Assembly: GCA_938036405.1 (NCBI GenBank)
Contig: CALHPT010000053.1
Location: 1 to 13,504 of the forward strand
DNA: 13,504 nt
Direction: 5' to 3'
Source of the DNA: an uncultured Tannerella sp.
GTDB lineage: Bacteria; Bacteroidota; Bacteroidia; Bacteroidales; Tannerellaceae
Within the stretch, counting starts at the first letter, position 1. Every line of letters starts with the position of its first letter. Below are positions 1 to 6,319 of the stretch, one piece after another. The notes under the pieces are model-generated. The model ran no database searches, was not told where the DNA came from, and saw nothing but the letters and a program-made list of their open reading frames with translations. A program made the position numbers and the translations under genes.

Positions 1-2
1 TC

Positions 3-998
3 TATCGGCGGAAGGGGTACAGCGTGAAAAACGTGATCATTGTGGGGGCCGGAAAGAACGGGCTGGAGCTGTACAAAGTGCTCAAAAACGACATGGCGTA
101 CGGCTTCAACGTGTACGGCTTTTTCGATGATAACGAGGCGCTTCGTGGCGAACTGCCGAACTACCTCGGGCGGCTGAAGGAGACGGAAGCCTTCATCGAA
201 ACGCACCCCGTGGACGAGATTTATTGCACCATCCCGGGGGCCAATAGCGAGAAGATCTCGGGGCTGCTTTCGTTCGCCGAGAAGCACATGATCCGCTTCT
301 ACATCCTGCCTGATTTTTATCGCGATATCAAGAAGAGTATGGTGATGGAAATCATGGAGTACGTGCCCCTGCTGTCGATCCGCAACGAGCCGCTACAGTC
401 GGCCTCAAACCGGGCCGTGAAGCGGGCGTTCGACATCCTCTTTTCGTCGCTGGTGATGCTGCTCCTTTACCCCATGCTCTATCTCGTGATCGGGCTGCTG
501 ATCAAGCTCAGTTCGCCCGGGCCGATCCTGTTCAAGCAGAAGCGCACGGGGCTCTACGGCAAGGAATTTGACTGCTATAAGTTCCGCACCATGCGCGTCA
601 ACAAGGAGGCCGACGAGAAACAGGCCACGCGAGACGACCCACGCACGACGCCGATCGGAGCCTTCCTCCGACACACGAATCTGGACGAGATCCCGCAGTT
701 TGTGAACGTGCTGAAGGGCGACATGTCGGTCGTCGGACCGCGGCCGCACATGCTCAAGCACACCGAGCAATACTCGAAACTGATCGACAAATACATGGTG
801 CGCCATCTGGTCAAACCCGGCATCACGGGTTGGGCGCAGATCACGGGCTATCGTGGCGAGACGAAGACGCTGGAGCAGATGGAGGGACGCGTGAAGCGCG
901 ACGTGTGGTACATCGAAAACTGGTCCTTCTTCCTCGATCTGAAGATCATCTACGTGACGGTGGTCAACATGTTTCAAGGCGAAAAAAACGCGTACTGA
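3..998 (+). CDS. Undecaprenyl-phosphate sugar phosphotransferase (WcaJ-like), 5'-truncated by the window edge
   Basis: This is a membrane enzyme that moves a sugar-1-phosphate from a nucleotide sugar onto undecaprenyl phosphate, the first step of exopolysaccharide or capsule repeat assembly. The frame is open to the window edge; the GTG at 24 is probably internal, because the preceding codons (YRRKGYS) read as the usual linker of the family and full members have about 460 residues with several N-terminal membrane helices. The visible 331 residues, numbered from base 3, contain a Rossmann-like part (VGAGKNG at about 14-20), one long hydrophobic helix (about 141-170), then the bacterial sugar transferase domain: SPGPILFKQKR, CYKFRTM, the Asp-Glu catalytic pair in LDEIPQ (about 228-229), GDMSVVGPRPH and KPGITGWAQ. 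ruvX starts two bases after the stop. The sugar specificity cannot be read from the sequence. Confidence 0.93.
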   Translation, partial: YRRKGYSVKNVIIVGAGKNGLELYKVLKNDMAYGFNVYGFFDDNEALRGELPNYLGRLKETEAFIETHPVDEIYCTIPGANSEKISGLLSFAEKHMIRFYILPDFYRDIKKSMVMEIMEYVPLLSIRNEPLQSASNRAVKRAFDILFSSLVMLLLYPMLYLVIGLLIKLSSPGPILFKQKRTGLYGKEFDCYKFRTMRVNKEADEKQATRDDPRTTPIGAFLRHTNLDEIPQFVNVLKGDMSVVGPRPHMLKHTEQYSKLIDKYMVRHLVKPGITGWAQITGYRGETKTLEQMEGRVKRDVWYIENWSFFLDLKIIYVTVVNMFQGEKNAY

Positions 999-1000
999 CG

Positions 1001-1450
1001 ATGGGACGAATCTTAGCCGTGGACTACGGCGCGAAGCGTACAGGGCTGGCCGTCACCGACACGCTGCAAATCGCAGCAGGCGGGCTGACGACGGTGGCCA
1101 GTGCCGAGGCTGTGAGTTATATCGTGGCCTATGCCGCACGCGAACCATTAGAACGGGTCGTCGTGGGGCTGCCCAAGCAGATGGACAATCGGCCGTCGGA
1201 AAATATGGCTCGGGTGGAGGCCTTCGCCCGTCGGTTGGAGGCCGCACTGCCGGCAGGTGTGGAGGTCACGTTTTACGACGAACGCTTCACGTCCGTCATG
1301 GCGCATCGGGCGATGATCGACGGAGGACTCAGTAAGAAACGTCGGCAAGACAAAGCCTTGGTCGACGAGATCAGCGCCGTGCTCATCCTGCAGGGCTATA
1401 TGGAATGGATGAAAAGTCCCGGCGCAATGGGTCATCCACACCTCCTTTGA
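1001..1450 (+). CDS. ruvX: RuvX/YqgF family RNase H-fold nuclease (putative Holliday junction resolvase, pre-16S rRNA processing)
   Basis: A 149-residue protein, the normal length for the family. YqgF proteins have an RNase H-like fold and have been assigned to Holliday junction resolution and to 16S rRNA 5' maturation. The N-terminal strand MGRILAVDYG carries the first acidic residue (Asp8), followed by GLAVTD, VVVGLPKQMDN with its glycine turn, DERFTS at 93-98, and the C-terminal VDEISAVLIL with Asp122-Glu123. The start chosen is the ATG at 1001, two bases after the upstream stop. An in-frame ATG at 830 would overlap the sugar transferase by 57 codons and add sequence absent from the family. 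The tight spacing suggests co-transcription with the sugar transferase; the two functions are not obviously related. Confidence 0.95.
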   Translation: MGRILAVDYGAKRTGLAVTDTLQIAAGGLTTVASAEAVSYIVAYAAREPLERVVVGLPKQMDNRPSENMARVEAFARRLEAALPAGVEVTFYDERFTSVMAHRAMIDGGLSKKRRQDKALVDEISAVLILQGYMEWMKSPGAMGHPHLL

Positions 1451-1476
1451 CTACTTATAACAACCCTATAACGACC

Positions 1477-1493
1477 GTGGGCATCAGGCCCAC
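1477..1493 (+). other. Short hairpin between ruvX and def
   Basis: GTGGGC (1477-1482) pairs perfectly with GCCCAC (1488-1493) around a five-base loop ATCAG. No T tract follows, so it does not look like an intrinsic terminator. The hairpin is flanked on both sides by the direct repeat ACTACTTAT (near 1450 and 1498). It could be an RNA-processing or stability element in a ruvX-def transcript; the role is not shown by the sequence. Confidence 0.5.
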
Positions 1494-1513
1494 ATAACTA
1501 CTTATTACTACTA

Positions 1514-2074
1514 ATGATACTACCGATTTATACCTACGGACAAGCCGTACTGAGAGAAGAAGCGAAGCCAATAGACAGCGACTATCCTGAGCTGCAACAG
1601 CTGATCGCCGACATGTTTGAAACGATGTACAATGCTGACGGCATCGGGCTGGCCGCCCCACAGATCGGGCGCTCCATCAAGCTGCTCGTGATTGACGGCA
1701 CACCGCTGGCCAACGATCACCTGGACTGCAAAGACTTCAAACGCGTGCTGATCAACCCCGAGATCGTGGAGGAGAGTCCGGAACGCGTAACGTATGAGGA
1801 GGGCTGCCTCAGCTTCCCCGGCGTGCATGAGCGCGTGACGCGGGCCGAGCGCATCCGCGTGAAGTATCTGAACGAACGCTTCGAGCCGGTCGAAGAGGCG
1901 TTAGATGGATTCGCCGCGCGCATCGTGGAGCACGAGTGCGAACACTTGGCTGGGGAGCTCTTTATCGACAACATCTCGCCCATCCGCCGACAGCTGAACA
2001 AGGGCAAGCTGAACAACATCATCAAGGGCAGCGTCTCGTGTCGCTACCGCATCAAGCCGGCCAACAAAAAATAA
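1514..2074 (+). CDS. def: Peptide deformylase
   Basis: A metalloenzyme that removes the N-formyl group from nascent proteins at the ribosome. The 186-residue length is typical of Bacteroidetes type I deformylases. All three signature motifs are present: GIGLAAPQIG (43-52), EGCLS with the metal-ligand Cys98, and the HEXXH metal site HECEH (His140, Glu141, His144). The third motif is usually QHExDH, so here Glu143 replaces the common Asp and Glu139 the common Gln; both look like conservative variation, and the catalytic Glu141 is intact. There is no Shine-Dalgarno site ahead of the ATG, only A/T-rich sequence, as is common in Bacteroidetes. The gene for the TPR protein begins six bases after the stop, so the two are likely translated from one message. 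Confidence 0.97.
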   Translation: MILPIYTYGQAVLREEAKPIDSDYPELQQLIADMFETMYNADGIGLAAPQIGRSIKLLVIDGTPLANDHLDCKDFKRVLINPEIVEESPERVTYEEGCLSFPGVHERVTRAERIRVKYLNERFEPVEEALDGFAARIVEHECEHLAGELFIDNISPIRRQLNKGKLNNIIKGSVSCRYRIKPANKK

Positions 2075-2080
2075 GTCGCC

Positions 2081-4186
2081 ATGAGACGGGCGCTGACATT
2101 CCTCTTCTTCCTGCTCACGATCGCGATACAAATGCAGGCACAGGTCAACACCGACCGGGTGATGGCCATCGGTCGCAATGCGCTCTATTTCGAGGACTAT
2201 ATCCTCTCCATCCAATACTTCAACCAGGTGATCAAGGCCAAGCCATGGATGGCTGAGCCGTACTTCTACCGCGCCGTAGCAAAGCTAAACTTGGATGATT
2301 TTCAGGGCGCCGAGGAAGACTGTACGCTCAGCCTCGAGCGCAACCCCTTTCTGGCGCAGGCCTACTATGCGCGCGGCATCGCCCGGCAGAGCCTCGAGAA
2401 GTATGCCGAAGCGATCGAGGATTACACAAAGGGACTGGAGTTCAAGCCGGGCGACCGGGCGATGATGTCGAACAAAGCCATCGCATACGTACAGAAGAAG
2501 GATTTCACGGACGCCGAGCAAGTCTTTGAGGAGCTGATCCGAGCACACCCGAAGCAGTCGCTGGGCTACCTCACGCGCGCCGCCATGTATCTCGAAAAGG
2601 GCGACACGGCGAAAGCGCTTTCGGACTACGATCGGGCCATTGCGATCGATTCGTTCTACGCGCCGTGCTACGCCAACCGCGCCCTGACGCTTTACCAATC
2701 CGGTCGCTACGCCGAGGCGCTCAAGGATCTGAACCAAGCCATCCGACTCAACACACGCGAGCCCGGTTATTACATCAACCGCGGACTGGTACGCTACGAG
2801 CTGAACGACCTACGCGGCGCGATGGCTGACTATGATCAGGTGATCGAAATGGACGCCGACAACCGCATCGCACGCTTCAACCGCGGACTGCTCCGCGCGC
2901 AGGTGGGTGACGACAACCGCGCCATCGAGGACTTCGACGTCGTGCTCCGACTGGAGCCTGACAACGACATTGCCCGCTATAACCGCGCCACGTTGCTCTT
3001 CAAAACGGGCGACTACCGCGCCACGATCCGCGACCTCGACGCCGTGCTCCGTCGCTACCCCGACTTTGTGCAGGGCTACTATTACCGCGCCGACGTGAAG
3101 CGACGATTGAACGACCTCAAGGGCGCCGATCGCGACTATATCGCGGCAATGAAGATCGAGGACGATCGCCGGCGCGGGCGCCGCAGCGTCACCTCCACGG
3201 CGGCGAAGGACAGCACCCGGTCTGGCAGCAACGATCGCACGCGCGAGGAGTCTGACCGCAACATCGAAAAGTTCAGCCGCCTCGTCGTCTACGATCGCAA
3301 GGAGGAGCAGAAAAGCAAGTATCAGAGCGAGATCCGCGGCCGCGTGCAGGACCGCAACGTGCAGGTGGAGCTGGAGCCGATGTTCGTCCTTACGTACTAC
3401 GAGCGGCAGGCCGACGTCCGCGAGCGCGTCTTCTACGACCGGCTCGTGGAGCGCTTCAACGACCGTCGGGTGCTGGCTTGGCGACTGCTCCTAACCAACC
3501 GCGAGGCGGCCCTGACTGAGGAACAGATCGCGGCCCACTTCGCCTCCATCGACAGTTATTCCAAGCGCATCGAACGCACGCCCGGCAACGCTGATCTACA
3601 CTTCGGGCGTGCCTTGGACTACTTCCTCGTGCAGGATTTCACCGAGACCCTCCGCGACCTCGATCGCACGATTGAGCTTGCCCCGGACGCCTCTCCCCTC
3701 GCCTACTTCGCCCGCGCCGTGGTGCGCTACAAGCAGCTCGAGTCCACACGTTCGCAACAGCCTGACGTCCCGCCTGCCACAAGCGCCCCCTTCCGATTCG
3801 GCACGGCCGCTACGCGGGCCTCCACTCCGGCGGACACCCGCGAGCTTTCCCCCACCGACGACGCCCGGCGGCATGAACATGAGCTCATCCTGCGCGACTA
3901 TGACCGCCTGATCCAACTCGCCCCGGACTTCGCCTTTGCCTACTTCAACCGCGGCAACCTGCGCTGCGCAAGCCGAGACTTCCGCGCCGCCATTGCCGAC
4001 TATGACGAGGCCATCCGCCGCGACCCCGAGCTGGCCGAGGCCTACTTCAACCGCGGGCTGGCCGAACTCTCCTTAGGCAACGCCGCGCGCGGCATCGCCG
4101 ACCTGAGTAAAGCCGGTGAGCTGGGTCTGCCGAACGCTTACAGCATCATCCGCCGCATGACGGATGACAACAAAAGCAACGAGTAG
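2081..4186 (+). CDS. Exported tetratricopeptide-repeat protein
   Basis: A 701-residue protein beginning with a signal peptide (hydrophobic core LTFLFFLLTIAI, likely signal peptidase I cleavage near MQA-Q at 18-21; no lipobox cysteine). Residues about 26-364 read as about ten consecutive 34-residue TPR units with the usual pattern of Tyr, Asn-Arg-Gly/Ala, Ala at the helix turn and Asp-Tyr-Asp before the loop. A charged, Arg/Asp/Glu-rich linker of about 140 residues follows (about 362-500). More TPR units lie at about 503-550 and 615-685, separated by a Pro/Thr/Ser-rich insert (about 555-598). TPR arrays are protein-binding scaffolds; no enzymatic domain is visible, so the partner and pathway are unknown. 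The protein probably acts in the periplasm. It is the last gene of the run from base 3 and is followed directly by a strong terminator. Confidence 0.9.
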   Translation: MRRALTFLFFLLTIAIQMQAQVNTDRVMAIGRNALYFEDYILSIQYFNQVIKAKPWMAEPYFYRAVAKLNLDDFQGAEEDCTLSLERNPFLAQAYYARGIARQSLEKYAEAIEDYTKGLEFKPGDRAMMSNKAIAYVQKKDFTDAEQVFEELIRAHPKQSLGYLTRAAMYLEKGDTAKALSDYDRAIAIDSFYAPCYANRALTLYQSGRYAEALKDLNQAIRLNTREPGYYINRGLVRYELNDLRGAMADYDQVIEMDADNRIARFNRGLLRAQVGDDNRAIEDFDVVLRLEPDNDIARYNRATLLFKTGDYRATIRDLDAVLRRYPDFVQGYYYRADVKRRLNDLKGADRDYIAAMKIEDDRRRGRRSVTSTAAKDSTRSGSNDRTREESDRNIEKFSRLVVYDRKEEQKSKYQSEIRGRVQDRNVQVELEPMFVLTYYERQADVRERVFYDRLVERFNDRRVLAWRLLLTNREAALTEEQIAAHFASIDSYSKRIERTPGNADLHFGRALDYFLVQDFTETLRDLDRTIELAPDASPLAYFARAVVRYKQLESTRSQQPDVPPATSAPFRFGTAATRASTPADTRELSPTDDARRHEHELILRDYDRLIQLAPDFAFAYFNRGNLRCASRDFRAAIADYDEAIRRDPELAEAYFNRGLAELSLGNAARGIADLSKAGELGLPNAYSIIRRMTDDNKSNE

Positions 4187-4205
4187 CCGAGACGCATATC
4201 CATCA

Positions 4206-4251
4206 CGCAAAAGGCCGTTTGACGAAGTGTCGAACGGCCTTTTGCGTTTTT
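4206..4251 (+). terminator. Rho-independent terminator after the TPR gene
   Basis: A perfect 14-bp stem (4206-4219 with 4233-4246) continues inward through a T-G wobble and three more pairs (4221-4223 with 4229-4231), leaving the five-base loop GAAGT. Five T residues follow at 4247-4251. It lies 19 bases after the stop codon of the TPR gene and closes the sugar transferase-ruvX-def-TPR run. Confidence 0.93.
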
Positions 4252-4259
4252 CGGGCAGA

Positions 4260-4553
4260 CGTATCGCCCTTCTCGAAGGCGCATCTTTTCACCCGAAACG
4301 ACCAAAAAGTAGTTCGCAGCCATTTCGGGTCACCAGATACGGCTCCGACGATCGGAAATGCCATTTTATGCGACATAAAACGGCTCCGACGATCGGAAAT
4401 GTCATTTTATGCGACATAAAACGGCTTCGACGGTCGGAAATGCCATTTCATGCGACATAAAACGGCTCCGACGGTCGGAAATGTCATTTTATGCGACATA
4501 ATGCGGCTCCGGAGATCACCGACGTCTTTTCAAAAGATGCGCTTCCCGATACG
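4260..4553. repeat. Imperfect inverted repeats framing the 41-bp array
   Basis: GCGCATCTTTT at 4279-4289 is the exact reverse complement of AAAAGATGCGC at 4532-4542. Further out, CGTATCG at 4260-4266 is the reverse complement of CGATACG at 4547-4553, with spacers of unequal length between inner and outer arms (12 against 4 bases). A second small inverted repeat inside the left flank, ACCCGAAA (4291-4298) with TTTCGGGT (4323-4330), sits next to the array. The framed 294 bp contains no gene, only the tandem array. The arrangement may be a miniature element or the remnant of a foldback structure; no target-site duplication was found. Confidence 0.55.
4340..4512. repeat. 41-bp tandem repeat array A (four units plus a partial), two hairpins per unit
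   Basis: Four contiguous units of exactly 41 bp start at 4340, 4381, 4422 and 4463; a fifth starts at 4504 and loses similarity after about nine bases. Each unit holds two inverted repeats, both with a three-base loop: TCCGA-CGA-TCGGA, and TTTTATG-CGA-CATAAAA (7 bp). Substitutions are few: the first loop is CGA in units 1-2 and CGG in 3-4, and a GCCAT/GTCAT difference alternates between units. The period is not a multiple of three, so it is not a protein repeat. There are no spacers, so it is not a CRISPR. The array lies between two facing terminators, outside both transcription units. Confidence 0.93.
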
Positions 4554-4567
4554 CATCCCGTCCGGGC

Positions 4568-4614
4568 AAAAAAAGAGCCGCCGCCCGAGCGATGAACGCT
4601 AAAGGCGACGGCTC
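4568..4614 (-). terminator. Rho-independent terminator of the oxidoreductase operon
   Basis: Read on the minus strand, GAGCCGTCGCC (4614-4604) pairs with GGCGGCGGCTC (4585-4575) over 11 bp with one U-G wobble, and seven T residues follow (4574-4568). The 18-base loop holds a small inner hairpin (AGCG/CGCT). It lies about 55 bases past the stop of the gamma-subunit gene. Confidence 0.93.
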
Positions 4615-4669
4615 ACGTCTAATGTCGATGACTTATGAAAAAGAAAAATCAAATCGTGTGCGGCCAGCT

Positions 4670-5215
4670 TCAGCCGACCTTACGAATCAGCTCCATTCCC
4701 TTGCGGATAGCCTCCTCGTTGACGGGGATCAGCTTGTGATGCCGCTCGGGGAGCGTCTTCTTCAGCCCACGCAGGACGCTTTCCATCTGTACCATCGGCA
4801 CCACCTTGAGGAGGCCGCCGAGGACGATCATGTTGAACGTCTTCTGCATGTTCAGCTCCGTAGCCGCGTCCATCGCGTCGATGCGATAGACGTTGATATC
4901 GGTGCGTGTGGCGGGGCGCTGTATGCCGTAGCCGTCGTAGATCAGGACGCCGCCCGGCTTCACCTTCGGCTCAAACTTGTCCAACGAGGGCTGATTGAGC
5001 ACGATGGCAACGTCGTACGAGTTCAAGATCGGCGAGCTGATCCGCTCGTCATTCAGAATCACGGTCACGTTGGCCGTGCCGCCGCGCTGCTCCGGGCCAT
5101 AGGAGGGCATCCAAGTGACCTCCTTGTCTTCCATCAGCCCCGAGTAAGCCAAAATCTTACCCATCGAGAGCACTCCCTGTCCGCCGAATCCGGCGATGAT
5201 AATCTCATGTTGCAT
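4670..5215 (-). CDS. 2-oxoacid:ferredoxin oxidoreductase, gamma subunit
   Basis: A 181-residue subunit of the multi-subunit 2-oxoacid:ferredoxin oxidoreductase (VOR/KOR type), which converts a 2-oxoacid and CoA to acyl-CoA, CO2 and reduced ferredoxin in the cytoplasm. The N-terminus reads EIIIAGFGGQGVLSMGK (glycine-rich loop about 9-14), followed by SYGPEQRGGTANV and LNQPSLDKF, all typical of the gamma family at its usual length. The start is the ATG at 5215. The frame stays open to 5350, but that extension overlaps the beta gene and has no family resemblance. A weak AAGAAG lies ahead of the ATG. The gene is last in the operon, 35 bases after the beta gene, and a terminator follows. Substrate preference cannot be decided from this subunit. 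Confidence 0.95.
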   Translation of the reverse strand: MQHEIIIAGFGGQGVLSMGKILAYSGLMEDKEVTWMPSYGPEQRGGTANVTVILNDERISSPILNSYDVAIVLNQPSLDKFEPKVKPGGVLIYDGYGIQRPATRTDINVYRIDAMDAATELNMQKTFNMIVLGGLLKVVPMVQMESVLRGLKKTLPERHHKLIPVNEEAIRKGMELIRKVG

Positions 5216-5250
5216 GGTTGTATCTTCTTTATCGGTTAAACGGATCGGGG

Positions 5251-6075
5251 TCAGATATTCTTCAGGTCGCCCAGCGGATAGGCGGGGAACATGTTCTCTT
5301 CCATCCAGCGGTTGGACGCCGTGGGCGACTTCTTCCAGCCTGAGGAGCAAGTCGAAACGACTTCCACAACGGAGGTGCCTTTGCCGGCCATCGAGTTCTC
5401 GAAAGCCAGTCGGAGCATCTTCTTTGTCTTGCGCACAGCGGCGGGCGTCTGAACGCTCTGGCGGGTCACGAGGCAGGTGCCGTCGAGTTGAGCCAGGATG
5501 TTACCAATCTTGAGCGGGTAGCCATTCAGGGCCACGTCGCGGCCGTAGGGGCAGGTGGCTGTAGGCATACCGATCAGCGTGGTGGGGGCCATCTGTCCGC
5601 CCGTCATGCCGTAGATGGCATTGTTGACGAAGATGATGACGATGTTTTCCCCGCGATTGGCGGCGTGGATGGTCTCAGCGGTACCGATGGCGGCCAAGTC
5701 GCCGTCGCCCTGATAGGTGAAGACCAGCTTGCCCGGGTTCACGCGTTTGAGGGCCGTGGCTACGGCCGGTGCGCGTCCGTGGGCCGCTTCCACCCAGTCC
5801 ACATCAATATAGTTGTATGCAAAGACGGCACAGCCCACAGGCGACACGGCCACCGTCTTATCCTCCATGCCCATCTCGCCGATCACTTCCGCGACCAGTT
5901 TGTGGATCACGCCGTGGCTACAGCCGGGGCAGTAGTGCATGGGGGTATCGTTCATCAGTGCCGGCTTCGTGTAGACGAGGTTTTCCGGTTTGATGATATC
6001 AAAGTCTATCTCATTGGGTTCGGTCAGCGTTTCCACCAACTCAGTTTCGGTTTCGATCAATTCTAATGTTTCCAT
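5251..6075 (-). CDS. 2-oxoacid:ferredoxin oxidoreductase, thiamine pyrophosphate-binding beta subunit
   Basis: A 274-residue catalytic subunit carrying thiamine pyrophosphate and probably a [4Fe-4S] cluster. Visible motifs are YCPGCSHG (Cys49, Cys52), SPVGC (Cys82), the TPP/Mg signature GDGD (123-126) continuing to NNAIYGMTGGQ (151-161), and a later STC (Cys243). Cys49, 52, 82 and 243 are the likely cluster ligands by analogy with the family. The first 25 or so residues, before IKPENLVY, are acidic and Thr/Leu-rich and look like an extra N-terminal segment; no other ATG lies before the conserved region, and the A-rich sequence ahead of 6075 has no Shine-Dalgarno site, so the exact start is less certain than the gene. 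It lies 30 bases after the small membrane-protein gene and 35 before gamma. Confidence 0.96.
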   Translation of the reverse strand: METLELIETETELVETLTEPNEIDFDIIKPENLVYTKPALMNDTPMHYCPGCSHGVIHKLVAEVIGEMGMEDKTVAVSPVGCAVFAYNYIDVDWVEAAHGRAPAVATALKRVNPGKLVFTYQGDGDLAAIGTAETIHAANRGENIVIIFVNNAIYGMTGGQMAPTTLIGMPTATCPYGRDVALNGYPLKIGNILAQLDGTCLVTRQSVQTPAAVRKTKKMLRLAFENSMAGKGTSVVEVVSTCSSGWKKSPTASNRWMEENMFPAYPLGDLKNI

Positions 6076-6105
6076 TTTATGCAGGTGTCTTTTATGATTA
6101 TCGAC

Positions 6106-6282
6106 TTATCGCCCGCCCATTCGTAGGAAATACTGCACCAGTCGCAGCAGGATAGCCGCGCCACCGCACAGCATGAAGGGCAGGCGATTTCCTTTTACCG
6201 TAAAATAGAGGATGCCGGCCGCGATGGCGAGCAGCATGAATAGTAACGTGAATAGTTCGTCCCATCGGTCTCCGCGTCTCAT
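6106..6282 (-). CDS. Small two-helix membrane protein inside the oxidoreductase operon (58 residues, function unknown)
   Basis: A short reading frame from ATG 6282 to TAA 6106 encodes 58 residues. It begins with charged MRRGDRWDE, then a hydrophobic helix (LFTLLFMLLAIAAGILYFTV, about 10-29), a short basic turn (KGNR), a second helix (LPFMLCGGAAILLRLVQYF, about 34-52) and a basic end (LRMGGR). This predicts a helical hairpin in the inner membrane. It has the best Shine-Dalgarno site in the operon, AAAGGAG about ten bases ahead of the ATG, which is notable because the neighbours have weak or none. It fills the gap between alpha (37 bases upstream) and beta (30 bases downstream) in the same direction, so co-transcription is very likely. 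I do not recognise a named family. It could anchor the soluble oxidoreductase at the membrane, but that is inference. Confidence 0.8.
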   Translation of the reverse strand: MRRGDRWDELFTLLFMLLAIAAGILYFTVKGNRLPFMLCGGAAILLRLVQYFLRMGGR

Positions 6283-6319
6283 CTTGTCTGGTCTCCTTTC
6301 AATATTTACGGTATAAGCG

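Noticed and set aside
830..1000. N-terminal extension of RuvX from the ATG at 830
   Set aside because: It overlaps the sugar transferase by 57 codons and is unlike the family, whose N-terminus matches the ATG at 1001.
1477..1493. The ruvX-def hairpin as a terminator
   Set aside because: The stem is only six pairs and no T tract follows.
4164..4460. Plus-strand open frames through the terminator and array A
   Set aside because: They run through a strong terminator, and the 41-bp period shifts frame at every unit, so the open frame is a by-product of the repeat.
4340..4503. Array A as a CRISPR array
   Set aside because: The 41-bp units are contiguous and nearly identical throughout, with no unique spacers, and no cas gene is present in the window.
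5216..5350. N-terminal extension of the gamma subunit from 5350
   Set aside because: It overlaps the beta gene and lacks family resemblance; the ATG at 5215 gives the normal N-terminus.
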